From: a virus | Length of the DNA stretch: 28,033 nucleotides | Reading direction: 5' to 3' (one strand) | IMG/VR virus record: IMGVR_UViG_3300030085_000321 | Span: 1-28,033 of that record | In this document: in pieces, positions 1-7,250 of the stretch | Numbering within the stretch: position 1 is the first letter of the stretch | Layout: every line of letters begins with the position of its first letter | Position numbers and translations under genes: made by a program | The notes under the pieces: generated by a model | Database searches by the model: none | Told to the model about the DNA's origin: nothing | The model's input: the letters and a program-made list of their open reading frames with translations, nothing else

Positions 1-1433
1 AATAAACCACCCAATGCGCCACCAACAAGTCCTGATAGCTTTGGGTTATCTATAATTTTGTCAAAGATGTTAAATCCAGTTGAACCACTCGAACCACTCG
101 AACCACCTGCACTACCACTTAAGCCACTAGGCGTATCGTAAGAATAAGCTCCTACGCTTTTAAGGTAATCGTCTTTTACGTCACCACCCGGATTAAATTT
201 TTTCACTTTTCCACCATTTGCATAAATAAAGTTTCTAAGGTCTTCCTCATCTTCGTCCTTTATAAAAGGTTGAGCTAAACTTCCTGCCATATCGTAGAAA
301 TATGGTATCTCAACTACATCTCCGGGGCCACCAGAAACAGTACGTACTCCACTACCTGTGGGCATTTGCCCGATACCACCAACGCCACCAGCAGCAGCGG
401 GAGTAGAACTTACTGCTTCTGATTCTCCACTAGCTTTTACTGTTTCCCTTTCGCCCTTAAAAGGGTTATCTATAGGTGTAAGCCCTGCTTCAACAATTTC
501 CGGTTCAGGTATACCAACTCCACCTATTTTTGGTGCTTCCGGTTCAGGTATACCAACTCCACCTGTTTTTGGTGGTTCTGGTTGAGGTGTATCAACTCCA
601 CCTATTTTTGGCCCTTCTGGTTCGGGTGTATCAGCTCCACCACCTGTTTTATCATCTTGTGTTTTTATTATTGTGGGGTCTACACCAAGACTTACTAAAG
701 TATCTTTATCTTTTTCATCAAACAACAACCCTGCTGATGCTACTCCTGCTAACACCTCAGTAGGATTATTAACTAACGTCCCCGGTATGCTTGCAATTAC
801 GTCAGCGAGTGTACCACCTTGTTTGTATACATTTACTGCGCCTTGTATGATGGGGCCGAGGACAGGAACATTTGCTCCTACTACTGTACCTGCTCCAACT
901 CCTGATTTACCTGCACCAATCACAGGAACAGGGGTTTGCCCACCACCAAATACTAAAGTACCGCCGACTTTACCTGTAACTAAGTCAAATATATTAGGTA
1001 TAACCGCTTCTAATTTTGGGCCTTGTCCTAAAGTAACTGCTTGGATTATCAAATTACCCAAATCAGCAGTGCCTTCTACAACTCTACCTCCAGCCTCTTC
1101 GATAATGTTTTTTACTTGATCTGCAATCCCTTGATTAACTTGGTTTTGTATATTTGTGCCAGTTAAATTTAACGTGTTTGTGGGAATACTTGCTAAATTT
1201 GGGTTACCCGCAACAGGATTTAAACCCATCATACGGTAAAGCATATCGAGGTCTCTACCTGTTGCATAATCTCCTACAATACCTGCAAGACCGGGAATAA
1301 AAGACTGTATTGGACTATAACCTTCTTCTGGTATGGCACTTCCTTTACGAGAAAGTGATCCGCTGTATGGCGCATCAGAAGCTCCTATGTAGTCTAGGAT
1401 TTTGTTTAAGCGGTCATTAGCTTCTATGTCCAT
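1..1433 (-). CDS. Large Pro/Gly-rich virion-associated protein (3' part cut off by window edge)
   Basis: An open frame starts at ATG 1433 and stays open to base 1, so at least 477 residues are present and the C-terminus lies outside the window. The start has an AGGT ribosome site 6-7 bases upstream, in the gap after the stop of the preceding gene at 1440. The N-terminal third is ordinary and mixed (begins MDIEANDRLNKIL). The middle is rich in Gly/Val/Pro (hydrophobic stretches such as VPVIGAGK and GALVNV-like segments). It is followed by about 3.5 copies of a 13-residue Pro-Glu-Pro repeat, then an acidic stretch (KDEDEEDLRNF), a short 'NGGKVKKFNPGG' motif of a kind common in marine phage structural proteins, and a Gly/Ser linker near the edge. 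I do not recognise a domain. Its place last in the structural block suggests an internal or distal tail protein. Function is inferred from position only. Confidence 0.8.
   Translation of the reverse strand, partial: MDIEANDRLNKILDYIGASDAPYSGSLSRKGSAIPEEGYSPIQSFIPGLAGIVGDYATGRDLDMLYRMMGLNPVAGNPNLASIPTNTLNLTGTNIQNQVNQGIADQVKNIIEEAGGRVVEGTADLGNLIIQAVTLGQGPKLEAVIPNIFDLVTGKVGGTLVFGGGQTPVPVIGAGKSGVGAGTVVGANVPVLGPIIQGAVNVYKQGGTLADVIASIPGTLVNNPTEVLAGVASAGLLFDEKDKDTLVSLGVDPTIIKTQDDKTGGGADTPEPEGPKIGGVDTPQPEPPKTGGVGIPEPEAPKIGGVGIPEPEIVEAGLTPIDNPFKGERETVKASGESEAVSSTPAAAGGVGGIGQMPTGSGVRTVSGGPGDVVEIPYFYDMAGSLAQPFIKDEDEEDLRNFIYANGGKVKKFNPGGDVKDDYLKSVGAYSYDTPSGLSGSAGGSSGSSGSTGFNIFDKIIDNPKLSGLVGGALGGL
502..653 (-). 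repeat. 39-bp tandem repeat (about 3.9 copies) inside the Pro-rich virion gene
   Basis: Units begin at 502, 541, 580 and 619 (the last is shorter and diverged). Each 39-bp unit encodes 13 residues of the form (T/I)-P-(E/Q)-P-E-x-P-K-(I/T)-G-G-V-(D/G). The two units nearest base 502 are almost identical in DNA and the other two have diverged, as expected from recent unit duplication. The repeat keeps frame and probably forms a flexible, extended Pro-rich spacer. Confidence 0.85.
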
Positions 1434-1439
1434 ATCTAC

Positions 1440-2078
1440 CTACGGTAAAGTTTCTGGGAGTGCTGAAATCAAAAATGCACTCACAATCGCTGATGGCACT
1501 ACAGGTCTTGGGCTTGAAGCGGCCTGATGGTTAAGGCTTACGTCTGTATCACTAGTTGCCCACATAATCTCTATGTATTGCCCTGCTTGCACATCAATCG
1601 TAAAGTTATAGTTAATTGCATCTATACTGCCTGACCCAGACAACACATGCTGTTTGGCAGTATTAGTAACATCTGTACCACTTCTTTTTACCCAAACGTC
1701 AACTGTTTTAGAGGCGGCTGAACTACTGGTTAACTGAGCCGACACTTCAAAGTTGTAAACCCCTGAATAGGTTGGGGTTATTCGGGTGTTAGACGCTACG
1801 CTCATGGCTTCGCCAAGATACGTGTTTTCAAACTGTATGGCGTATGCAGTGCCCGTAGACCCTGCATTTTGATCGACTGTGGAGAAGAACTTACCATTTG
1901 GGGTGCTAATAAAACGACCCCCGTAATCTCCAGACAACAAGTTTACAGTATTTGTTAGACCATTGAAAAACAAACGTAAAATGTTGTTTAAATCATCTAG
2001 GTAAGTACTTAGAGAGGTTTCCCTTGGAGCAACGGGGAGAGCTGGGTTAGTAACCTGATTTATAAGGTCGTTAGCCAC
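1440..2078 (-). CDS. Virion structural protein with a C-terminal beta-sandwich-like region
   Basis: 212 residues. The start is GTG at 2078, whose first base is the last base of the TAG stop of the upstream gene (TAGTG). It is preceded by a strong AGGAGGGG ribosome site, which fixes the start. The first 50 residues look helical (YLDDLNNILRLFFNGLTNTVNLL), and residues 55-212 alternate short Ser/Thr-rich strands. The pattern 'TYSGVYNFEVSAQL ... QYIEIMW' resembles C1q/TNF-like jelly-roll virion domains found in phage tail and fibre proteins. It follows directly after the stabilisation/hub gene, so a tail-tip or fibre-attachment role is plausible. Fold assignment is by sequence pattern only. Confidence 0.75.
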   Translation of the reverse strand: MANDLINQVTNPALPVAPRETSLSTYLDDLNNILRLFFNGLTNTVNLLSGDYGGRFISTPNGKFFSTVDQNAGSTGTAYAIQFENTYLGEAMSVASNTRITPTYSGVYNFEVSAQLTSSSAASKTVDVWVKRSGTDVTNTAKQHVLSGSGSIDAINYNFTIDVQAGQYIEIMWATSDTDVSLNHQAASSPRPVVPSAIVSAFLISALPETLP

Positions 2079-3967
2079 TAGCCCCTCCTACCATCAGGAC
2101 GCATCTGTAAACGTGGTATACCTAGCTTCCAAGTAACCCCAGCCGCCGTAGACTCTAGCTTAAACGACATTTGCCTACCCCGTACTCGTGTATCCACTAT
2201 GCCAGTAAAAGCCTCTATCGGTGCTGTAGCTGTACGGGTAACAGCCGCACTGTCGCTACCCCCTACTGAAGCAGGGCTATAATAACCAGACCCAGAATCC
2301 TGTAACGGCAGTAAACTAACCGTGGCACTGGGAGAACCTGTGGTAGAACCTTCAAAGGTCAAGTCAGGTAACATCTTGTTTATTAACATAAATCTGTCAC
2401 CGTCATCCAAATCAAACTGAGAAGAAGTAATACTGGCTGTTATGGCTGCTGGAGTACCTGTTTCGTTATCATCCACGCCTTTCTCTTGGTTGATTAATTT
2501 GCCATCAAACGTAGCAGCCATTGGGAAATCCCGTAAGTCGGAGTCTATCCACGCTGAACGTGATAACGTACCGTAATACCAGATGTTTTCCACATAGTTA
2601 TACACAACATAGCGGTCATTACGAGTCACCCCAGAGGAGCAGTAAAACCACCATATTTCATCAAACTCTTCGTTTGACCCACATACAATTTGCTCTGCCT
2701 GTTCGCTATTAAAATCGTCAAATACATAACTACGTACCGAACAAGGCAATGTTTTAACTGTACCATCGTAGTAATAGAACTTACTTGTACCCATCCAGTA
2801 GGCGATATTATTGGAATAAACGGCTGCATTAGGGCTGGCTATGGTAATGTTAGACCCCAGTAAGGTCGCACCCCATACCACAGGCGCACCTAAATACTGT
2901 AGCCCGTACATAGCTGAATCAGTCCATACCAATATTTCTTGACGTGCTTGTACAGCCTGAATGATTTCTGTGCCTTCAGAAAGACTAAGACTTCCCGCTT
3001 GATTAGTAGCGGTAGGGTTCCAATCAGAAATATCTTCTTGGTCAGACCACCGTAAAAGCATAGGGTCTAAAGCAGAACTACCTACAGCATTTACACCAAA
3101 ACAAAAGGCAAACCTGAATACATCTGATACAAAGGCAATGTTAGCTACAGTAGGCACTTGCGCTGCACCACCTAGAGAACTTACTAACACTCCTCTTGTG
3201 GTAACGCCACTGCTTGCATCCCAGTAGTATAAAGCACCGTTTCTATGGACAAAGAACAAGTCTTCCCCAAAGTTAGCTTGACTCCAAAGGCGCATTCCAG
3301 CAAGGGTAGTGCCGCCTGTACCCCATGTACCTGAACTCCATGTACCTGCACCCCAACCAGTAAACGGAACTTCTATTTCGTTTCCAGTATTAATCTGATA
3401 AGTACCTACAGTGCTAGACCCTCCATTGCCCGTGTCAGAAGAGTTTGCTGTAACTGTACTACCAGAGGTATCTTTAGCTTCTATGGTATAGGAATTGTCA
3501 TTTACTTTAGTTGCTATCTGGTACTCTTGGTTTAGAACAGCAGCCGTAATATTTCCACCCAGAGAAGCAGCACCGCTAAAAGTAACAAAATCGTTAACAA
3601 TCGCTCCATGTGCAGTATCCGTAACAGTAATAGTTGCATCGCCGTTTACAGCCGCAAAAGTAACATCTCCTGCCGCTGTGGTAGCTCTAATAGGAGTAAT
3701 GTCGTTGTAAGCACCGCCTCTTTCAATGTAATACTTAAGGTTAGTACCTACAGAAACAAGATTCTGAAGACTCAAAGTAGCCCAGTTATGCAAAGAACGC
3801 GCTACTCCTAGATAAGTATTAGCAGACAATCGCTCCCAACCACCTATCTTTTGAGGCAATCCCCTTCTAAACCGCACCTTTTCAGTTTCGTACCAAGAAC
3901 CTTCAGCCGCATAACGAGTGTTTTCTCGGTCTACTCCTGCTTTAAACTGTACTTTTTTGTAAGGCAT
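2078..3967 (-). CDS. Tail hub / packaged-DNA stabilisation protein (P22 gp10-like)
   Basis: 629 residues, start ATG at 3967 in a TAATG overlap with the endolysin stop. The N-terminus (KVQFKAGVDRENTRYAAEGSWYETEK... 'RFRRGLPQKIGGW') and the long series of Trp/Tyr-rich propeller-like strands match the P22 gp10-like family that plugs the portal and adaptor and holds packaged DNA in short-tailed phages. Residues about 95-195 form a separate Thr/Ser/Val-rich beta insert (NDFVTFSGAASLGGNITAAV) typical of marine versions. The protein likely forms the hexameric nozzle at the base of the tail. The position between lysis and distal structural genes is unusual compared with P22 but common in compact marine phages. 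The family call is from remembered sequence patterns. Confidence 0.82.
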   Translation of the reverse strand: MPYKKVQFKAGVDRENTRYAAEGSWYETEKVRFRRGLPQKIGGWERLSANTYLGVARSLHNWATLSLQNLVSVGTNLKYYIERGGAYNDITPIRATTAAGDVTFAAVNGDATITVTDTAHGAIVNDFVTFSGAASLGGNITAAVLNQEYQIATKVNDNSYTIEAKDTSGSTVTANSSDTGNGGSSTVGTYQINTGNEIEVPFTGWGAGTWSSGTWGTGGTTLAGMRLWSQANFGEDLFFVHRNGALYYWDASSGVTTRGVLVSSLGGAAQVPTVANIAFVSDVFRFAFCFGVNAVGSSALDPMLLRWSDQEDISDWNPTATNQAGSLSLSEGTEIIQAVQARQEILVWTDSAMYGLQYLGAPVVWGATLLGSNITIASPNAAVYSNNIAYWMGTSKFYYYDGTVKTLPCSVRSYVFDDFNSEQAEQIVCGSNEEFDEIWWFYCSSGVTRNDRYVVYNYVENIWYYGTLSRSAWIDSDLRDFPMAATFDGKLINQEKGVDDNETGTPAAITASITSSQFDLDDGDRFMLINKMLPDLTFEGSTTGSPSATVSLLPLQDSGSGYYSPASVGGSDSAAVTRTATAPIEAFTGIVDTRVRGRQMSFKLESTAAGVTWKLGIPRLQMRPDGRRG

Positions 3968-4401
3968 TACTCTACATACTCGCCTGTTTTAATTAAGTCC
4001 GTAAGCTCTAATGCTCTACCACCCACTTGTTTAGCCCAACGTGAGTCTAAGAACTCGGTAGCAGCTACCTTGTAGTTCCCTTCTTCCATAGCAGCCAGAG
4101 CACGTTTAAAGCCTCTCAATCTTGTTGCTCCAAGATTAAAGCTAATATCAATCATTGCATCTTTTCGCACATCATCTAGTGCATTAAACCATGAGTATTC
4201 TTCTGCTAACTCCTTGATAACACGTTCAATATCGTTCTCAAGCAAATATTCTACTTCATCTTCAGACAAACCCATGCCGCCCCGTTGGTCGATATTCCTA
4301 CCTACCCCAACAGTAATCTTTCCTTCAGAACACTCATAAGCATGAGTTTCCACACCTTCATGGCGCTTTAACATGGCGATTAATTTTTTCATGTTACTCA
4401 T
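3967..4401 (-). CDS. Endolysin, T4-type lysozyme (GH24 muramidase)
   Basis: 144 residues, close to T4 lysozyme in size. It cleaves the MurNAc-GlcNAc bond of peptidoglycan. The catalytic region shows Glu15 (RHEG), Cys24 and Thr30 (KITVGVG) with exactly the spacing of T4 Glu11, Asp20 and Thr26, so the usual Asp is replaced by Cys. A Cys at this place is known to support activity in T4 lysozyme mutants and occurs in natural relatives. The C-terminal half (DISFNLGATRLRGFKRALAAM) matches the GH24 helical lobe. No signal peptide or signal anchor is seen, so release should depend on the holin. The start at 4401 overlaps the holin stop by 4 bases (ATGA). An in-frame ATG three codons later (4392) is possible. 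Confidence 0.93.
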   Translation of the reverse strand: MSNMKKLIAMLKRHEGVETHAYECSEGKITVGVGRNIDQRGGMGLSEDEVEYLLENDIERVIKELAEEYSWFNALDDVRKDAMIDISFNLGATRLRGFKRALAAMEEGNYKVAATEFLDSRWAKQVGGRALELTDLIKTGEYVE

Positions 4402-4865
4402 TTCGTACTAGACCCAGAGAACCAAAATGCCGCCATAGTCCCCAGAATACCGCTTAATTGGCCTAACACCAGTGAGATAATAGTCTCGTCATTCTGATCG
4501 TGAGGCATAATAGTTACAGCCATTACATAGGCTCCGTATAACAGTAACGCCAGTATCCCAAACACTTTGGGTGTCCAATCGTTTTTGAAAGTTTCTCTCG
4601 CATGTTGTCTGTCTTCTACTTCGGTTTTAAACGACTCCAGATCAATTTCCATCTCTCGGATACGGTCTTTAAAATCCTTGTCTGCTTCCTTAAGAAGCAC
4701 CGCTTTCTCTGGCTCTCGCTCGATAATGTCCTCTATCTCGTTAGCCGTAGCATCTGGTACACCTAACTTTTGTGCGGCCATCTTGACCGCCATACCCGCC
4801 ATTGGCCCACCTGCTGCACTGGCTATAGTAGGGGCAAGAGATTTAAGTAGTCCACCTAGTTTCAT
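4398..4865 (-). CDS. Holin of the 3TM / gene-transfer-agent holin type
   Basis: 155 residues. The N-terminal helix is Ala/Gly/Met-rich (residues 1-35), the middle is a charged helical region (DKDFKDRIREMEIDLESF) and two hydrophobic segments follow at about 97-119 (VFGILALLLYGAYVMAV) and 129-151 (IISLVLGQLSGILGTMAAFW). The DRQHAR...W motif before the first membrane helix and the C-terminal GQLSG...AAFWFSGSS are characteristic of the 3TM holin family also found in gene transfer agents. It would permeabilise the inner membrane to let the endolysin out. It overlaps the endolysin by 4 bases, as lysis pairs usually do. The ribosome site is weak, and a short hairpin lies just upstream. Confidence 0.85.
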   Translation of the reverse strand: MKLGGLLKSLAPTIASAAGGPMAGMAVKMAAQKLGVPDATANEIEDIIEREPEKAVLLKEADKDFKDRIREMEIDLESFKTEVEDRQHARETFKNDWTPKVFGILALLLYGAYVMAVTIMPHDQNDETIISLVLGQLSGILGTMAAFWFSGSSTK

Positions 4866-4879
4866 TGTAGTAGTAAATA

Positions 4880-4893
4880 CACTTTTATAAGTG
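4880..4893 (-). promoter_or_regulatory. Small hairpin in the leader of the holin gene
   Basis: On the minus strand the sequence CACTT-ATAA-AAGTG forms a perfect 5-bp stem with a 4-base loop. It lies in the 43-base gap between the lipoprotein stop and the holin ATG, ending 15 bases before that ATG. The holin has no clear Shine-Dalgarno sequence. The structure could tune holin translation or mark an RNA processing site. The stem is short and could be chance. Confidence 0.3.
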
Positions 4894-4908
4894 CCTCTAG
4901 TTCGTTAA

Positions 4909-5118
4909 TTACTTTCCCGTGGAGTCTTCCTCCACGATCTCGTCAATCGTATCACAAACGTCTGGGATTCGGATGCCTGTCGTAACCTCAGTGGTCACGC
5001 GGCCTACAGCTCGTATGCCTTTGTAGACACCAGAGCAGTACAGTTCCTTGTTGGCTATCATTTCCTCGGATACAGAGCATCCCGCCATTAGTACACACAG
5101 CGCAGCGATTCTAAGCAT
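4909..5118 (-). CDS. Small outer-membrane-type lipoprotein of the lysis region
   Basis: 69 residues from ATG 5118, preferred over an upstream TTG at 5133 because AGG sits 7 bases ahead of this ATG (GAGGTTGAAAATG). The start overlaps the lipase stop by 8 bases. The N-terminus is a short basic plus hydrophobic signal ending in a lipobox (LMAGC), so Cys14 should be lipidated and the mature protein is about 56 residues. The mature part holds two more Cys and the motif 'IPDVCDTIDEIVEE'. The location among lysis genes suggests an o-spanin-like (Rz1) or lysis-regulating role, but it lacks the Pro-rich body of classical Rz1, so the function stays open. Confidence 0.8.
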   Translation of the reverse strand: MLRIAALCVLMAGCSVSEEMIANKELYCSGVYKGIRAVGRVTTEVTTGIRIPDVCDTIDEIVEEDSTGK

Positions 5119-5851
5119 TTTCAACCTCGTCAATCATTTTGTTGAGTTCTTTAATTTCTTCTGGATTAAGTATTTTATCTTGAGCATCTAAGAATACACC
5201 TAGTCGTTCTTTGTACCCTTCCATAAAATGGTCAGAGATAGCATCTTTCAGGCTTCTGTCTTCCTTCCTAACTTCTTTTGAAGGGTTTATGTAGTCTTGC
5301 ATGGAGTTAGCAAAGTACAACATAGTCTGCGACCTAGAAGGCCCATAGCAAAGGCGTGGTATGCGTGCCACCATATCGGAACCTTGCACACAAGAAATCT
5401 GGTTATCCAGTTTCATAGGACGCTTGAACCCTTTGAAGAACACATTAGGTTTACCAAAGGTTACCAGATTGATATTAGGGTGTTTTTTCCACAGTTTAGC
5501 TGCGCTTAATTCTGCTAACGCTCCACCAAGACTGTGCCCACATATTAAAGTACGCTTCTTCATGTCTAGGTGCTTCTTTACTTTACCCCAAACAGAGGCA
5601 TGAGCTGCGGTAAACCCACCGTGGCACAACCTGCCTACGTAAGGTACTGGGACTACTAGCGCATCGGTAAGCCAATCACGCCCCTGTTGCGTCCCACGAA
5701 ACGCTATGATGTCTATGGATTTGCGTTTTGCTACATAAACTGTAGTAGAGGTAAGTTTACTTTCTATTTTTATAGAGTCTTTATTTTCATCGTTGTAGGC
5801 TTTCATCGCCCAACTACACGCCATATTAAGTAAAACGGGGTCTAGTTTCAT
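5111..5851 (-). CDS. Class 3 lipase (alpha/beta hydrolase)
   Basis: 246 residues, start ATG 5851 in a TAATG overlap with the upstream gene. The hallmark blocks of the class 3 lipase family appear in order: IIAFRGT (48-54, oxyanion region), CHGGF (76-80), the nucleophile elbow GHSLGG with Ser107, TFGKPNV (131-137), Asp159 (GSDMVARIP) and His208 (SDHFMEGY). All three catalytic residues are therefore present. The family hydrolyses acylglycerols or phospholipids. There is no signal peptide, so the enzyme would start in the cytoplasm. It is flanked by a membrane protein, a lipoprotein, a holin and an endolysin, so attack on host membrane lipids at lysis is a reasonable inference. A C-terminal charged tail (about 225-246) extends beyond the catalytic domain. 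Confidence 0.9.
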   Translation of the reverse strand: MKLDPVLLNMACSWAMKAYNDENKDSIKIESKLTSTTVYVAKRKSIDIIAFRGTQQGRDWLTDALVVPVPYVGRLCHGGFTAAHASVWGKVKKHLDMKKRTLICGHSLGGALAELSAAKLWKKHPNINLVTFGKPNVFFKGFKRPMKLDNQISCVQGSDMVARIPRLCYGPSRSQTMLYFANSMQDYINPSKEVRKEDRSLKDAISDHFMEGYKERLGVFLDAQDKILNPEEIKELNKMIDEVENA

Positions 5852-6339
5852 TACTCACCACCTAATCCAAAAATTAAAAATACCGCACCAAAGATAAAAA
5901 TAACTGTACCCACTAACCATGCGAACATTACTGCTAAGTCACGTACCAAGGCATCTTCTGCTTTTTCTGCGGCAGCTTTTTGTTTTCTTTTAACTTCGCG
6001 TTTCTTCTCTATTTTAACCGCTTCTTTCTTTATTTTTACCCATCTATGGGTCTGCCCTTTGCGGGAGTAATAGTCCCCCACTTTCTTCATCATTCGCTCA
6101 ATACGCTCTTCTTGCTGATCTATCGTAATGGCTTCTTCAAGCGCAGAACCTACCATCAGGTCATCAGTACCAGCCTGACGAGCTTTTTGTATATGCTCTT
6201 CAACTTTTTTCTTGGCGGTAAAAAATCGGCCTACTTCACCTGCCATGTCTTCGACTTCTTTTTTCTTGGCAATAGCTGTCTGTACAACGACAAAGGCGCT
6301 GTCCAAGGCTTTTATTGCGAGTAGAGCTTCACCGATCAT
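5851..6339 (-). CDS. Coiled-coil protein with one C-terminal membrane helix
   Basis: 162 residues. I chose ATG 6339, which overlaps the previous stop in an ATGA arrangement and has AGGTGG 6 bases upstream. A GTG three codons earlier lacks such a site. Residues 1-130 are strongly helical and charged, with Lys/Glu-rich coiled-coil character (EERIERMMKKVGDYYSRK, KKREVKRKQKAAAEKAED). A single hydrophobic helix near the C-terminus (AVMFAWLVGTVIFIFGAV) is followed by only a few residues. Tail-anchored topology with a cytoplasmic coiled coil is predicted. Similar genes recur in marine phages without known function. Its place at the head of the lysis group suggests a membrane-associated role in lysis or assembly, but it has the opposite topology to a classical i-spanin. 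Confidence 0.8.
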   Translation of the reverse strand: MIGEALLAIKALDSAFVVVQTAIAKKKEVEDMAGEVGRFFTAKKKVEEHIQKARQAGTDDLMVGSALEEAITIDQQEERIERMMKKVGDYYSRKGQTHRWVKIKKEAVKIEKKREVKRKQKAAAEKAEDALVRDLAVMFAWLVGTVIFIFGAVFLIFGLGGE

Positions 6340-6530
6340 TTGTACCACCTGCTGTCTTCATCTGCATTTATTGGCTGGCAATATGCGTTAATATCAGGGG
6401 TGTCTGGTTGTTGTTTTATTTTTTCAGCAAAATATAGACACCTGTTTATATCCTGAAAGCATAAGGCTTGCTCACATGAGCGTGATACGTCTTGCCCTCC
6501 TATGCTTATAATTAATATGAATAAAACCAT
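6336..6530 (-). CDS. Small Cys-rich protein with hydrophobic N-terminus
   Basis: 64 residues from ATG 6530, 9 bases after the stop of the glycosyltransferase at 6540. The first 10 residues are hydrophobic (MVLFILIISI) and the rest holds four cysteines in the pattern CEQALCFQDINRC followed by AYCQP. That pattern looks like an exported, disulfide-bonded small protein. The ribosome site is weak (GGTAAG). The stop overlaps the start of the next gene by 4 bases, which supports that it is translated. I recognise no function. It resembles small proteins I recall near lysis genes of marine phages. Confidence 0.65.
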   Translation of the reverse strand: MVLFILIISIGGQDVSRSCEQALCFQDINRCLYFAEKIKQQPDTPDINAYCQPINADEDSRWYK

Positions 6531-6539
6531 GACTCATAC

Positions 6540-7250
6540 TTACCAATCACCTGTCCAATGTTTTAACCCAAACTCTTTGTAAAGGTTACGTTTTTCTGTT
6601 TCCCAATCTAGCTTCAACGCACCATTTTTATAAATAACAGTATCATAGGGCGGCTTTTCATCATAAACTTTTATAAACCCGCTAGTACTGGCTTGTTGTT
6701 TAATTCTTTCAAAAACCTCTGACTCTGGGTTTGGGTCAATCATTTCCCCACAAAATGTTTGCGTAACAGCGTGCATATAAGTTTGTGGCCCTAAAAAATA
6801 AATATTATCGTGTCCTTCTATTAACCTTTGCACGTACAAAGAAGCCGCATAGTTATACGCTGGGTTTTCAGGCGCTGTCATCATAAAATCATGTGAAAAA
6901 TCATAATTTCTACATATAGGTAAAACCCACTTATCCCCTTCTTCTAACAAGCTGTCAAAGCTGGTATTACAAAAACGATCTATATCCATATAAACACCAC
7001 CTTCGATAAACAGTTTGACTAAACGCCAAAGGTCTGTTTTCTGGACTATGTGCTTATCTTGGATCAATTCATAATGCTGTGGTTCTAATTGTTCTTTTAA
7101 ATAATCGTCTACTTCTGCATCATCATAAATAGTAACTTGCCAATTTGGGTTTAGCTCAATAACTTTTTTGACCCCCTCTACCACTAAGGGATTTGTACTT
7201 TCAAGAATACTTTTGTCTTTCCATGACATGTGTACTGTTTTAGGAATCAT
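6540..7250 (-). CDS. GT32-type glycosyltransferase (DXD sugar-binding family)
   Basis: 236 residues. The N-terminus IPKTVHMSW is the signature 'IPKxxHxxW' of the DXD-containing glycosyltransferase family (capsular polysaccharide and OCH1-like enzymes). Residues 72-92 (KTDLWRLVKLFIEGGVYMDI) lead into the DXD motif Asp89-Ile-Asp91 that binds the metal and nucleotide sugar. The C-terminus HWTGDW fits the family's final His/Trp motif. It should transfer a sugar from a nucleotide-sugar donor, with substrate unknown and no membrane segment visible. It overlaps the APS-kinase-like gene by 11 bases and is last in the glycan/sulfate cassette. Length is typical of a minimal family member. Confidence 0.88.
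   Translation of the reverse strand: MIPKTVHMSWKDKSILESTNPLVVEGVKKVIELNPNWQVTIYDDAEVDDYLKEQLEPQHYELIQDKHIVQKTDLWRLVKLFIEGGVYMDIDRFCNTSFDSLLEEGDKWVLPICRNYDFSHDFMMTAPENPAYNYAASLYVQRLIEGHDNIYFLGPQTYMHAVTQTFCGEMIDPNPESEVFERIKQQASTSGFIKVYDEKPPYDTVIYKNGALKLDWETEKRNLYKEFGLKHWTGDW

Noticed and set aside
502-653. Regular short repeats that might be taken for a CRISPR array
   Set aside because: The repeats are contiguous with no unique spacers, stay in frame and encode a Pro-rich protein segment.
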